Assembly (NCBI GenBank): GCA_016748015.1
Contig: JAAOMT010000200.1
Span: 494,984-558,983, forward strand
Source: Geosiphon pyriformis
Taxonomy: Eukaryota; Glomeromycota; Glomeromycetes; Archaeosporales; Geosiphonaceae
DNA length: 64,000 nucleotides
Reading direction: 5' to 3'
Made by a program: the position numbers and the translations under genes. Below the pieces are notes generated by a model. That model was not told the DNA's origin, searched no databases, and saw only the letters and a program-made list of their open reading frames with translations. How positions within the stretch are numbered: the first letter of the stretch is position 1; every line of letters starts with the position of its first letter. This document shows, one piece after another, positions 45,385 to 56,880 of this stretch.

Positions 45385-48300
45385 CTATGTATCTATATAT
45401 ATAATTAATCTATTATTGATATCTGAAAAAAAAAGACATTACAAATGCCTATTAAAATTAACTGGCATTAACTTAATAACATCTAGTATATAAATTACCT
45501 TATTAGACAAATTCATATATAAACTACTGCTTATTTTAGACACTATCTTATTATCATTAATAAGCTCAGTCTTTTTTGTCTTAAACCTAAATTTGGCCTA
45601 AACAGATCATATATCTCAGTAATAAGAATCAACCAATCAGCAAAAAAAAATCAATTAAAGCAGAAACTACTACTTTTCTATTACTATACATCAACAAAGC
45701 ATTTTTAATCCAATTTTTCATAACAAAATTCTTGTTGAACATTATGTATATTCTAATATCAGAAAAGCAAAAAAAAGAAACTAAATTACAAAAGATAACT
45801 TAGAAGTTATATTATTAACCATAAATAACCAAAACTTGATATAACTTATAATCAATTTTTTTTGCTAATTTGCATTATTTGAACATGTAAATAAATAATT
45901 TAAAAACTTCATATTTTTACAAAGTAAACAGAAAACATTCAAATATAACTTATTATACAGTTTTTTACAGACTATGATCAGAAGTCTTTCATAAACAGTC
46001 TTTATTATGTAAGTTCTAAGATTAATTATAGCTCTGTTAGTAATACCTATAAGCATATAAGAATTGGAATACCAAACCAGAGCTGTCTAAATTCAATTAA
46101 TATTACAAACAAAAAAATTAACAACAATACTAGTATTAAAGCCCACTTTCTAACATGTATTAAGAATTGTTTTATAAATGTCTTAAATAAAATAATAAGT
46201 ATTATCAAAAACAGTCAAGCCATTAACAACCAAATATCTCTTCATTATTTTAACAGAAAGTAACTAAGAAGAGCAAGTAGCAGCTCTAGCCAACTTATTA
46301 ATATATTTATTACTAAGAATATCTAAGTGTTTTTTAACTTTTGATCAAATTATCTTCAGATTTTTATTTACTATTAAATTAATAACATAATGTCTTTTTA
46401 TTTAATATTAATTGCAAAAGTCTGGTTTAGCTAAGCCAAGTTCTAAAATACAAGTATTAATAACCATCTAATTGTCAAGATACAGAATCACAGTACTAAA
46501 TAATAATACACATTTTAAAGCCAAAGCAATAGTCTGTAATTCAGTTATTGTAAAAAAAACTATATTAAAAATACCAACTTTGATGCTCTTATTTATATTT
46601 AAAAAATATGCAGCCACTTTTCTTACTACTTTTGCCAAGTCTAAATTCTTTAATAAGTTATTAGTGTACACTTTAAACATATCTATCTAAATCTTATGTA
46701 AAAAATTTTTCACAGATTTAAAGTTATCTAAATTTAAAACACTAGAAAACACCAAACTAGAAACAACCAATTCATTCTTAACAACAGATTCTAATTCATT
46801 TATAAAACCAGATACTGCAACAAACCAAGCCAGAACAAAACTTCTAAGATCTAATTTTTTCTAATAACAAAATGTTTTCTAGTTTATCAGCTTTCTATGC
46901 TTGTCCATAAGTTTGTCTCCAAAAACAATACCAAAATGCTTCAGAAAAACCACCATTTTATAATACACTGTTCTTTTCAAGATATCAGATATTATAAATC
47001 TGCCAGAACTGCAAAAAGTCTAAAGCAAATTGTTTATTAAAGAAAACTTATTATCTAGAAACACTCTTACCACTTTAGCAAAAAAATTGGTTATAGAATT
47101 AACTCTTAATTTAACAAAATACTGCAAAAAATTAACTGGAGTCCAGCCTAAAACCTGCAAGTTTAAGAAAAAATAATTAAACAATTGGCTTAGAATACTC
47201 TCTGAATTTGCAAAAAAAACAATCAAAGCTATTTTATTTTTAGTCTGCAATTTTTTAAAGAATTTTAAATTATACAACAGCAAATAGTATAAAATTTTAT
47301 TGAAAAAATTTCTAAACAATCCAGTTTTTTGTTTCAAGCTCTTTCTAATTAAAATATTTCGCTTGTAGCAAATACCAATTAAAATATAACTAAACTGCAT
47401 ACAGTATTTAACTATGAGCTATAAAATAACAAAGACCAAATAACAAAACTGCTTATCCGAAATAGTTTTTCTCAAAAACACATTCATAAAAAACCTGACA
47501 TCTAAATAAGCTTTGGCCAAACTAAGACTAAAAAAACCCTCAGTAAAAAAAAAAATCCTTAAATATTAGTGTGGTTTACTCTTTTTTGCAATAAAAATAA
47601 GATATTCACAAATACTCAATAATGTATTCTTTATCCTCTTGTTAATGAAAATGGCTACTGTTATATTATTATTAATTGAAATATTATTGAGTCTAAAGAA
47701 TTTGCTGGCAATGTTCAAAATGTATTAAGTTAAAGCTTAGCTATTTTTTACCTAAATAGTGTTATAAACAAAAATGCCTACTGCAAAAAATAATGTTTTC
47801 TTTCTTGTATTTTTTATCCTGCCAGTTTTGGCCACAAATTTTGTGTTAATTTGGTAACCACACAAATATTTATGTCTTTTTACTTTACACAAAAGGGAAT
47901 CATAAAATATTTTTCAAAAAAAAAAGGAAAAAACTTTATCCTGATCCAATCTATTATGCATACAATAATTTCTTAAAAGGCTAAAATCAGTTATAATTTT
48001 GTTTACTTTGTCCTAATGTATATTGCTAAAAAAATTAATAAACTGTTTACATATCTTAATATGTCTTAGACTGTTTTTTAAATAATGTTAACTAACTAAG
48101 TTATAAGCTTTTCATATATTTTATAGAACTAACTACAGCTTCCTATTTTTTTCCAATGCATCTTTAACTACTAAGCCAACTGTAAATACAGGAAACCGAA
48201 TTAAGATATCTTTTATCACCAAAAAATTATCCTTACAAAAAACATTAAAATTGCTGCATACAAAAGAAATTTGGTTTGAAAAAATTTTTGACAAAATTTT

Positions 48301-49702
48301 TTGGGCTGTTTTTATTAATACTATAGGTCTCATGTTAATTAACATATTATTTCAATTATATGGCTTTGGAATTATGAAAACTCACACTCTTTTCTATAAA
48401 GTGAAAATTATTTTAGCAATCAAACAAACATTTAGCAAAATCAAAAAACAAATTATGACTTTAGAACTACAGTGTTTTTACAGTTCATTCAAAATACCAA
48501 ACAAGTCAGCAGTTTTGCTATCTAACAACTTTTCTACTACTCAAACTAACTCTTTCATGCTAATATGTTCCATAATTCCAGAAAATATATCATCTTTAAC
48601 ATAGTCCAGAGGCTCATACTAACAAGACCAAAAAATTAGCACCACCTCAGACATTAATTTTTTTCTTGTCCAGTCTTCTATTATCACATTTACTTTGTTC
48701 TTTAGCAATTCAGATTTCAAAACCAATTTATTATCTACTATCAAATGATTTAATACTACTTTACAAAAAGGCTTTTTCATAATATTTCCAATCATCTGAC
48801 TTTTATCAGTACAAAAATTTTTCATTCTTTTATTAATAGCATTTCTAATTACAGTTGCCTTTAAAGTTTCAGATTTTTAATACTTGGATGCTTAATACTT
48901 TTTCTTAACAGTTAACAAATAGAGAAAAATATTTTTGTTTTTCATCTTACTTTTGATAAAAAAAAACAATAAGATAAATTTACCAATATTTAATTTTGAC
49001 CAAATTTGATCAAGATAATTAAACTTGAAAATGTTTTTTGAAAAAAATTATCTAACAATCTTTGAAACCAAAATTTCTAATTTGTAGAATTTAGAAAACT
49101 GTTTGTTCTTAACAATATTGCAGTTTTTAAACCATTTTTTGAAGAAAATTTTGTCTATAGACTTGATTATTACCTCTCTTAAAAAATTACACATTGCATC
49201 TAAATTATCCAAACTATTTGTATTCTGAAACTTATTCCACATACAAGACATCTTTTCTGCCAAGTATTTTTTGAACTAAGTCTATTTCAAATTATCTGTA
49301 TCTTTAAATCCAAACTTCTATCAGTTTCTGTTAATTTGCTTTCAGATAACATTTAAATGCTTATCAAAAAATTCATTCAAACCAAAAAAAACAACAACAG
49401 CTGAATAATTAATATTAAAAAAATCCAAAACATTCTTAATTTTTTGTCTAATTACAGTTATTAAAAGATGTTTATTAATAAAAATGTAATTGATAGTTTT
49501 TTTCATATTTCTAAAATTGCTCTATGTTGAAAGCTTAACCACTGGAAAACCTGATAGAAAATTATACAAACCCAACTCAAACTATTTCTTAAAACTTGTA
49601 CTCTATCTTATATTATTTCATTGAAATCACTTCTTAGTATTACATAAAAACTTGAATTAACTGTTTTAGCAATGTAAAAATTTACCTTAAAAATCTGGTC
49701 AA
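45385..49702 (-). pseudogene. LINE H ORF2 remnant, downstream part (endonuclease end, RT, RNase H)
   Basis: Read from 49702 down: the end of the endonuclease (AKTVNSSF, then a VILRSDFNE-like stretch near 49620), linker, RT about 48610-47400 (MRPIVLIKTAQKILSKI, NISINN; active-site box VYNT where VDDT is expected), RNase H about 46680-46440 (VYTNNLLKN; LDN where LDSQA begins) and the C-terminal finger region (45865-46056), ending at the stop 45385-45387. Many in-frame stops. Confidence 0.75.
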
Positions 49703-49707
49703 ACCAC
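49703..49707. other. Target-site duplication (left) of the Ty3/gypsy element
   Basis: ACCAC, matched by ACCAC at 59862-59866 (the first A shared with the LTR end if the LTR is TG...CA). The same pentamer flanks the solo LTR at 28927. Confidence 0.75.
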
Positions 49708-50576
49708 TGTTACTCATAAAAAGAAAACAGATATAGAAAATAGCAGACCAATGAGAGAATAGTATGTAACACGTGAGCATATTGCTCAGCAATATGGAGC
49801 AATATCAGAAATCATGGCATATTGCCCAGCAATATGGAGCAATATCAGAAAACATGGCACATTGCTCAGTAATGTGGAGTGATGTTAGAAATTAGAGCAT
49901 ATCACTCAGCAATATAAGCATTGCTCAAGAAATCATAGCACATTGCTTGGAAATGTGAGTGATCTCATAGAACATCAATTATGTATATATAGTGGTAGTA
50001 TTAAAAGTAAAAAAGACAGACCTCTCAGTTTAGATTTAATCTAAGCAACCTTCCATTCACAAAATATCAAATAAATAATTATTTACCATCTTAATCTACT
50101 CTCTACTATCAACACTTCATGTTGATAGTAATTAATACTTAACCATGCTGGAACAATAGCTCTTGATCACAGCTATTGATGGGATACTAACTTGCAATTG
50201 CTTTTGTTTATTTCTTTATTTTCTTTTATTTTTGTTTATTTTCTTTTTGTTATTTCTTTAGTTTTACTAAATTGATTAAGGATTAAGCACTGAGATACAG
50301 ACGTCATAAGGACTGGTAAAAAACCCATGAACAAGGGTAAAACACTCATAGATTTGAGGATAACTTACCAAGAAAATTACCAGCCACTATGCTAAGAAAA
50401 AAATTTGACGAAACTGCAGTTTCGGAAAGCTACGGATAAAACCATCAATTAAATCTCTGTCTATTATACAAAAGACTCCACAACAAAACCTTTAGATATC
50501 AACCCCAGAATACCAACCAAGCACCAAGTTATGGATTTATTATTTGACTTGAAACTCCAAATAATCATCTGTAACA
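49708..50576 (+). repeat. 5' LTR (869 bp)
   Basis: TGTTAC...GTAACA. U3 carries four ~40-bp tandem units (49788-49950). A TATATATA box is at about 49983-49990. A 9-bp-stem hairpin ACTATCAAC/GTTGATAGT is at 50105-50129. Confidence 0.92.
49788..49950 (+). repeat. 40-bp tandem repeats in U3, built on a palindrome
   Basis: Four units of about 40 bp with the shared core AGCAATATGGAGCAATATCA. Unit junctions form the near-palindrome CATATTGCTCAGCAATATG. Repeated in the 3' LTR (about 59073-59235). Possible transcriptional enhancer (inference). Confidence 0.75.
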
Positions 50577-50578
50577 TT

Positions 50579-50596
50579 TGGTGCTTCCTGTGAGAT
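50579..50596 (+). other. Primer binding site
   Basis: TGGTGCTTCCTGTGAGAT two bases after the 5' LTR. Shares TGGTGCT with the family-2 element. Confidence 0.8.
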
Positions 50597-50600
50597 ATAA

Positions 50601-51209
50601 TCTTACAAAGAACCAGCACCAACAAATAAATCAACAGTAGTAGAATCAGAAAGTATAAGAGCAAACCATTTAGGATTCGTGAAATCCTTATTTCAACACT
50701 ACTGTCAACACTTGGGATTAAACCACAATCAAATATCAGCAGAATCAGCCTTCAATTTTTACATCAACGAAAAAATTGCCTATTTGTTAGGAACACCAAT
50801 AAACACTGAATCAGCAAGAAAAACTTTTTACCACAAATTAATCCAAAACACCAGCTTACCAACAAATTATAATTTCGCATCCATCATTACTGAGATTAAT
50901 AAAAAAATTGAACATTACACACAACAAAGATATCCAATCACTTATGCCAGTAAAGGCAAAGGAAAATTGCAAACACCAGCAGTAACACCAAAACAAATAC
51001 AATCACCTACTTGGAAGAAAACCAGAGTTGAATTACCAATAAACCCATTATACCACTATACACCTAGAAGTGTTATCAACATTACATCAACAGGTGCATC
51101 CACATCACATACAACATCAACCTTTAGACAATTCCCATTTCAGAGTAAACAAAAGAAAGAAGATCTTTTAGGACCATATGGCATGTATTTTGAAGGATTT
51201 AAGTCCTGA
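50601..51209 (+). CDS. First Gag-like ORF of the Ty3 element
   Basis: Frame open from just after a TAA at 50598-50600 to 51209; no ATG near the start, and the first alternative start is GTG at 50679 (VKSLFQHYCQHLG). The first ~90 residues are helical (FYINEKIAYLLG); the rest is basic and Pro/Thr/Ser-rich, including YASKGKGKLQTP and PLYHYTPRS. The window-edge fragment at 1-640 is a homologue, so this is a conserved retroelement protein. It lies in a different frame from the gag at 51632. It resembles no family I can name. Possibly a capsid N-terminal region or a nucleic-acid-binding protein. Confidence 0.65.
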   Translation, partial: SYKEPAPTNKSTVVESESIRANHLGFVKSLFQHYCQHLGLNHNQISAESAFNFYINEKIAYLLGTPINTESARKTFYHKLIQNTSLPTNYNFASIITEINKKIEHYTQQRYPITYASKGKGKLQTPAVTPKQIQSPTWKKTRVELPINPLYHYTPRSVINITSTGASTSHTTSTFRQFPFQSKQKKEDLLGPYGMYFEGFKS

Positions 51210-51631
51210 TTGCTAATGCCATCAGGACTTTAATTTCCACTACTCCAATCAGATTTCGGAACTGTGAGTCTCTGGGAAGTAACAGAATCAGAGAAAGAAC
51301 AAAAAGAAGAGGAAAAAGAATCTGAAGATCAAAAATTTACTTACCAGAACCCAATCCTAGAAAACCCAAACATTGAAACCCCAAATTTTCAGATTAACAA
51401 AATCCAAATTTGGAAAATCCAGAAATCGGAACTCCGAATTTCCAAATGCAGCACAATTAGAACGATCGAAACTCCAACATCAATAATCAACAATACTTAC
51501 CTCCAGTAATCAGAATTAATCCAGCTTCACCAATTGATGAATAGCAATAGCAGCTACTTCAACCACCTCAACAACCACAGCAGTTGCTTCAACAGTCATA
51601 ACAACAACTGTAACAACCAAACGTCGATCCA
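51210..51631 (+). other. Linker between the two Gag-like ORFs
   Basis: Holds a Glu/Lys-rich open piece (51264-51509) and a Gln-rich CAACAACCACAGCAG-type stretch (51550-51620) with C-to-T stops. Probably coding in the intact element. Confidence 0.5.
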
Positions 51632-52279
51632 ATGGCCTACGCTCTAATAGCAAAACTTGAGAAATTCACTGGCAAAGAAAATGATGCCCAAGTGTGGCTA
51701 AATGATGTGGAAAAAGCCATCGCAGTCAATGACTGGAATGACATTAGAGCCATGCAGACCATTTTTTACTTTCTCCAAAATACCACCAATTCATGGTATC
51801 AAAGCTTGGCTAACAAACCCCAAAATTTTGCTGCATTCAAGCTTGTATTCTTACAATATTTCAGCAACAACAATAGTATTAATCAGCTAGCAAACACTTT
51901 CACCACTATCAAACAAGAGAAAAATGAAGCAGTCACTACTTATCTAAGACACTTTCATAGAAATCTGTACCAGATTCAAGCAATTCAGGCTGATTACTTT
52001 ACAGTGTCACAAATCCTAAACCAATTTATTAAAGGCCTGTGCAGTAGCATCTTTCAATGCATATGCCCAATGCATCCAGTAGATCTTCAAGCTATAGTTA
52101 ACAATGCCAGAGATTTTGAAGCAGCTGAACTTGAAACCAATCATGCCCAAGCCATAAATCTAGTGATGAATGGATCATCTGAATTGGATTCCAAATTGAA
52201 ACAATTCAGTGATTTTATTAACCAAAAGCTGGAAGAGTACTTAGCTGACAATTGCGCAATTTATCAGCTACCCCAATGA
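51632..52279 (+). CDS. Retrotransposon Gag (capsid domain)
   Basis: 215 residues. KFTGKENDAQVWLNDVEKA and WYQSLANKPQNFAAFK, with FSNNNSINQLANTF and QEKNEAVTTYLRHFHRNL, follow the retrotrans_gag pattern (W..FK..F....Y..F....Q......V..Y...F). It ends at TGA 52277-52279. The frame continues, with stops, into a CCHC knuckle and pol. Role: particle assembly and RNA packaging. Confidence 0.85.
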   Translation: MAYALIAKLEKFTGKENDAQVWLNDVEKAIAVNDWNDIRAMQTIFYFLQNTTNSWYQSLANKPQNFAAFKLVFLQYFSNNNSINQLANTFTTIKQEKNEAVTTYLRHFHRNLYQIQAIQADYFTVSQILNQFIKGLCSSIFQCICPMHPVDLQAIVNNARDFEAAELETNHAQAINLVMNGSSELDSKLKQFSDFINQKLEEYLADNCAIYQLPQ

Positions 52280-52369
52280 CACAATAATTTAAAAATCACA
52301 AATTATTCACAAAATCAGTTACATTTCTCATCATCATCCAATCAGCTGTGGTAGCAAAAGACACATATC

Positions 52370-52411
52370 TGCCACTACTGTAGTAAACAAGGACATTTGA
52401 GAATCAATTGT
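52370..52411 (+). other. CCHC zinc knuckle of Gag (nucleocapsid)
   Basis: CHYCSKQGHLRINC, CX2CX4HX4C, in the same frame as the capsid domain; stop codons lie on both sides (TAG, TAG) from C-to-T or G-to-A changes. Confidence 0.85.
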
Positions 52412-52924
52412 TAGTTAAAAATAGAAAACCAATGATCAGAAAATCAATATTGAAACCCTGATTACAGGTTTTCAGCTCTGAATTATCAATCAATCTTAGC
52501 AATATATTAACCAAATTACATATCTATGACACAGCCACAAATTTATCAACTGCCAATTTATCAGCCAACAGCACTCATTATTTATCAACCACAGTCCCAA
52601 CTTATATATCAGCCACAGCCACAAATAATTTATCAGATATCTATAGTTTAAACACTGCCATCAAACTCAGCTCAACTAACATCAGGAAACTCTAGATTAA
52701 GAGTCACCCAAAACTGGAGATTGGCAATGGTTGTTCACCAACCAATTCTTAGTTTATTCAACCAGCTGTCAGGATCATGACAGTAGAGTTTGGGAACTGG
52801 GTATACTTAAAACCCAAGTTCCCAAACCTATTTAAGCCTTCTGGTTATCCCAGAAGACGCCTTACCCAACACCTGGAAACCCAACCAGAAGCAACCACTT
52901 ACCAATATTTCGCCAGCCACTGTT
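52412..52924 (+). pseudogene. Gln/Tyr/Pro-rich linker of gag-pol
   Basis: In frame: YQPQ, YQLP and IYQ repeats (52530-52650), interrupted by stops. No domain. Joins nucleocapsid to protease. Confidence 0.5.
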
Positions 52925-53370
52925 ATGGAAGACGAGTCTCTAGCAGCAATATTTCCCTTCGAAATTGAGGAACCAACAGAAACCCCTTTGTTTAGTAGAA
53001 CTGCACTTGAGGAAAAACCTATTATGGTGATGTACATGAATGCCAAAGTTGATGGCCATTCCATCAAACTGATCTTAGATAGTGGATTAGCTGGCAGCAT
53101 CATCACAAGACAGCTCATGGACCAATTAGATCACCAAATTGATTGAGCTGCCAGTACAAGGATAATTACAGCTGATGGAGCCATCAAGACTCCAATTGGT
53201 GAAATAAATAATTTGTCCATTGAAATCAATGGTATCACTGTATCCATTAAGATATTAGTCATGGAAGCCACTTAATATCAAGCACTGGTGGGTAATGACT
53301 AGCTGTTTAAAATCAACATGATACTCGATTGGAACACCCAAAAGCTCCAGCTTAGCCAAAAAGATTAACA
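52925..53370 (+). pseudogene. Aspartic protease domain of Ty3 pol
   Basis: MNAKVDGHSIKLILDSGLAGSIIT holds the LILDSGxxxS catalytic motif (one Asp per monomer). Downstream, past a TGA at 53144-53146, ITADGA and KILVMEAT followed by ALVGND fit the flap and second half. Stops at Gln and Trp positions (TAA in ATxYQALVG, TAG in GNDxL). Cleaves the polyprotein when intact. Confidence 0.8.
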
Positions 53371-54330
53371 TACACGCATACCAGCTACATGTGACCATTT
53401 CAAACCCATCACCATGCCATCAGCTCCACTTATCAAATTTGAAGAAGAAAAAGAAGAACCTACTTGGAAAGTGTACCAAATTTCTTGGGCTGATGAAGAT
53501 GACCACAACAAATTACTACTGATACTATCCTAGAATGATAAGAGAAAAGGAAAACAAACAGAAGAACTTATCTGGAATCTGGATCAAGCCTGGAGAACTG
53601 ACAACAATCAAAACAAACTACTAACAACTTGTGAGTAGGAAGAGGATAACCACAAAGAAAAAGGGAAAGAAAATGAAGAAATTCTAACACCAACTACCAT
53701 TTACCATGCATATACTTATGCACTACCACAACTAAATTATTATTGACCAAAGCTTCTATGCGCCGATTGTGGCAAGAAATTGTTTTCAATAGGCGCATGC
53801 TGTGGTAATGATGAAGAATACCAGATGGCAACTAAGTTTTATTACTGTACATGTCTTGTTGAACATTTTGGAAGACCAAAACAAGTGGGAAAATGGAATA
53901 ATACATTATGTTTAACTTGTGGAAAAACTCTCCCAGACAAAGAAATATGGAACAACATTTCTGGATGAGGAGAAACGTGTAATAAAATGTGCCAATATAC
54001 AATCCTAATTAACAACTGGATATGTAAAGGCACACCAATCAATGATGCCTGGAAAAGAGCATTGTAACAATTAGAAGGATATTCTCATAACAAACATGAA
54101 CTATGGAGAATGGCATATGCGAAAGCAGAAGGCGCGACAACCAGCGAGCTACTAGAGATTAAAAATAATCCTCTATCTCTTCCTAAACCTGAATACATCC
54201 AAACTTTTGACATCTTTGGCAACATTGAGGATGACCCAAAAGAATTTTATGAACATTACCAGTGGTTAGTACTTATCAGAGAAGAGCAGAAACAATACTT
54301 GGAAAAAATAAACACCTGATTATGTAACTA
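53371..54330 (+). pseudogene. Cys-rich insert of unknown function in gag-pol
   Basis: Between protease and dUTPase, in the same frame. A Lys/Glu-rich part (53440-53680) is followed by a cluster of CxxC-type pairs: CADCGKK, CTCL, CLTCGK and CNKMC (53758-53990). These could bind one or two zinc ions. Then comes an acidic/helical piece (54110-54319, ending EEQKQYLEKINT). I recognise no named family. Confidence 0.55.
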
Positions 54331-54639
54331 TTGTTTGATTTCATGTGATTTCCAGTATTGCAATGAGTGTGACCTCATTTACAATTCACCACCATGCATG
54401 ATTTACACAATCTCAGAAGAAAACGAACCAATGAGCAACTGCACATCAGAATCAGAATCAACTTTCAATTCCAATTCAAACTCTGACAATGATAATGACA
54501 AAAACAACAGTTTCAGCTCTGCTTCAAATAGCAATGAACATGACAACAATTCAAACTCTGATTCAAATCCCAAAACAATTATCATATTTCCTGACCTTAC
54601 CAAGGAGCAAGAACTAAAATGGTTCAGTGATAATAATGA

Positions 54640-55110
54640 AAGTATTATGCCTGAATGTATGCATAATACTGATGCAGGATTTGATCTAAGATATCTAGGG
54701 AAAGATTCCATCAAATTGAAACCTTATTTGCACACTTGCATCGATCTGAAAATAGCACTAAAAATTCTAGTAACAACAATGGTTTAATTAGCATCTAGAA
54801 GTAGCTTAGCCAAAAAGGGAATCAACATTAGAAAAGGAATAATTGACATGGAATATGTAGGAAATATCATTGTTATGTTACAAAATAACTCAGAAAAGGC
54901 ATATATTATAGAGTCAAATGAAAAGATAGCACAGACAATATTTCTATCTCTGGTAAAAATAACTCAATTAGTGTTAGTGGGAAGCAGAAAGGAATTAAAG
55001 ATAATGGCAAGAGGGATACAAGAATTCGGATCAACAGGTAAAATAGATATACCAGTTAATATGGCAGAGGAAGAAATTGTTGACAAAAGAGAAATTATCT
55101 CAACCCATCA
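54640..55110 (+). pseudogene. dUTPase domain in Ty3 pol
   Basis: Trimeric dUTPase motifs are in order: motif 1 NTDAGFDL; motif 2 ASRSSLAKKG; motif 3 GIIDMEYVGNI (a consensus would have the Asp-Ala-Gly-Tyr-like turn); motif 4 EKIAQTIF; motif 5 RGIQEFGSTG. One in-frame TAA (54785-54787) before LASRSS, most likely CAA originally. In the frame of gag, protease and RT, so part of the polyprotein. Would hydrolyse dUTP to dUMP and limit uracil in cDNA. Preceded by an Asn/Ser-rich acidic linker (54440-54590). Confidence 0.85.
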
Positions 55111-55199
55111 ATCAATTTTTATTCTACCATATGACCAGTATATGTTAGCCATAAAAAGAGAAGTAAAGAATCAAGCTCAGTTGTTTGAAGCAAAAGCCA

Positions 55200-56460
55200 C
55201 CATTTGTAAATTAGGAGAGATTGAACTCACCAATCTTTACATCTCAGCCAACAGCCCCAAAAACATCAAAATTCCCATCTATAACACAACTGAAAAAGTC
55301 ATCGAAATACCAAAGAGAACTATTATTGGATATTTAACCACTCAAGTTGAAGATCAACCACCAAACCACATTCCAGATTTTCTACAACTTTGCAGATATG
55401 TGGACATCACATCACAAACCATCTATGGACGAAGTGAATATTATCTGCTCCAACCAGAGCAGTTGGAACAGATAAACATGGAAAATCTAGACCTGCTCCA
55501 AAAGATACAACTAAAGATGTTACTCAACAAATTCAATAACATCTTTGTGAGCGAAAATAAATTTGGCTGCACCAATATCATCCAGCATCAGATCAAGACT
55601 GGAGATGCAATGCCAATTAAACAAAGAACATACAGAGTACTACCAGCTAGCCATGAGATTATTTGTCAAGAAATTAACCAAATGCTTAACAATGGGCTAA
55701 TTTAGCCATTGATGAGTCTATGGTTGTCACCAATGGTACTAGTCCAGAAGAAGAACAGAAAAATTTGCTTTTGTGTAGATTATTGGAAATTGAATGGAGT
55801 AACCAAAAGAGACAGCTATCCAACTCCAAAGATCCAAAAACTATTCAATGCTTTTGGAGGAAATAAATGGTTCTCAACACTAGATTTAGATAGTGGATAC
55901 TGACAAGTAATCATGGATCCAGCCAACAAAAAGAAAACAGCATTTACCACAAGAGAAAAAAATTTTGAATTTGAAGTCATGCTATTTGGATTGATGAATG
56001 CACTGGCCACATTCTAACAGCTAATAGAAATTGTATATACTGGACTACTATGGAAGTCAGTAGTCATATACTTGGATGATACCAATGTGTTCTCAAAAAC
56101 ATTTGATGATCATCTGCATTATCTTCAACAAGTGTTTGAAAGGTTAAGAAGAGCTGGATTAAAATTGAATGCAACCAAATATTTCTTTGAAAAAACTGAA
56201 CTCAAGTTTTTGGGACATGTGGTAAGCAAAGATAGAATAAAAACAGATTTAAACAAGATTGAGATTGTCAAGAACTTTTTAGTACCAAATAATCTCACAG
56301 AATTGAGAGCATTCTTGGGATTTGCTGAATACTACCACTGCTTTATCAAAGATTTTTCCAAAATAGCCCAACCACTATACCAACTTCAAACAAAGAATGT
56401 GAAGTACAAATGGACAGAAACTCAACAAGAAGCTTTTGATATCTTAAGAAGAAAGCTTAT
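55200..56460 (+). pseudogene. Reverse transcriptase of Ty3 element
   Basis: AMPIKQRTYRVLP, QKKNRKICFCVDYWKLN, FSTLDLDSGY, LFGLMNALATF and the catalytic VVIYLDDTNVF (56060-56092, both Asp kept), then LGHVVSKD and a LRAFLGFAEYY thumb/connection. Four stops: TAG 55703, TGA 55901, TAA in LATFxQL and TAA at 56462, each at an expected Gln or Trp. No frameshift. Confidence 0.93.
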
Positions 56461-56880
56461 TTAAGCTCTAGTATTGATGTATCTAGATCACAGCAAACCA
56501 TTTATCATCATTACTAATGCATTTGGCCAAGCATTGGGAGCAATACTATTACAGAAAGAACCAGATAAAAGAGAACATCCAGTAACTTATGCCAGTAGAA
56601 GCTTAAGTCCAGCTGAAAAGAACTATAGAACTCCAGCACTAGAACACTTAGCTATCTATTGGACTGTTATTAAATGAAAAGAATACTTGAGCCAAAAGTT
56701 TAAAGTATATACTAATCACAAAGGATTGACTTCAATCCAAAAACAAGAATTTTCAGACAATCGCCATGTCAGATAGAAAATAGAACTTTCACTATTTAAT
56801 TATACAGTACATTATAAAAAGGGAAAAGACAATGGAAATACCAATGGACTGTCACAAAAAAAACAAATCTAAAAACATTT
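56461..56880 (+). pseudogene. RNase H of Ty3 element
   Basis: ITNAFGQALGAILLQ (TDA has become TNA), EHPVTYASRSLSPAEKNY, ALEHLAIYWTVIK with TGG changed to TGA after it, VYTNHKGL (TDH changed to TNH). Two catalytic-motif Asp residues are changed to Asn, so inactive. Confidence 0.85.

Noticed and set aside
49788-49950. Regular ~40-bp direct repeats resembling a CRISPR array
   Set aside because: No distinct spacers, present in both LTRs of a retrotransposon, eukaryotic context.
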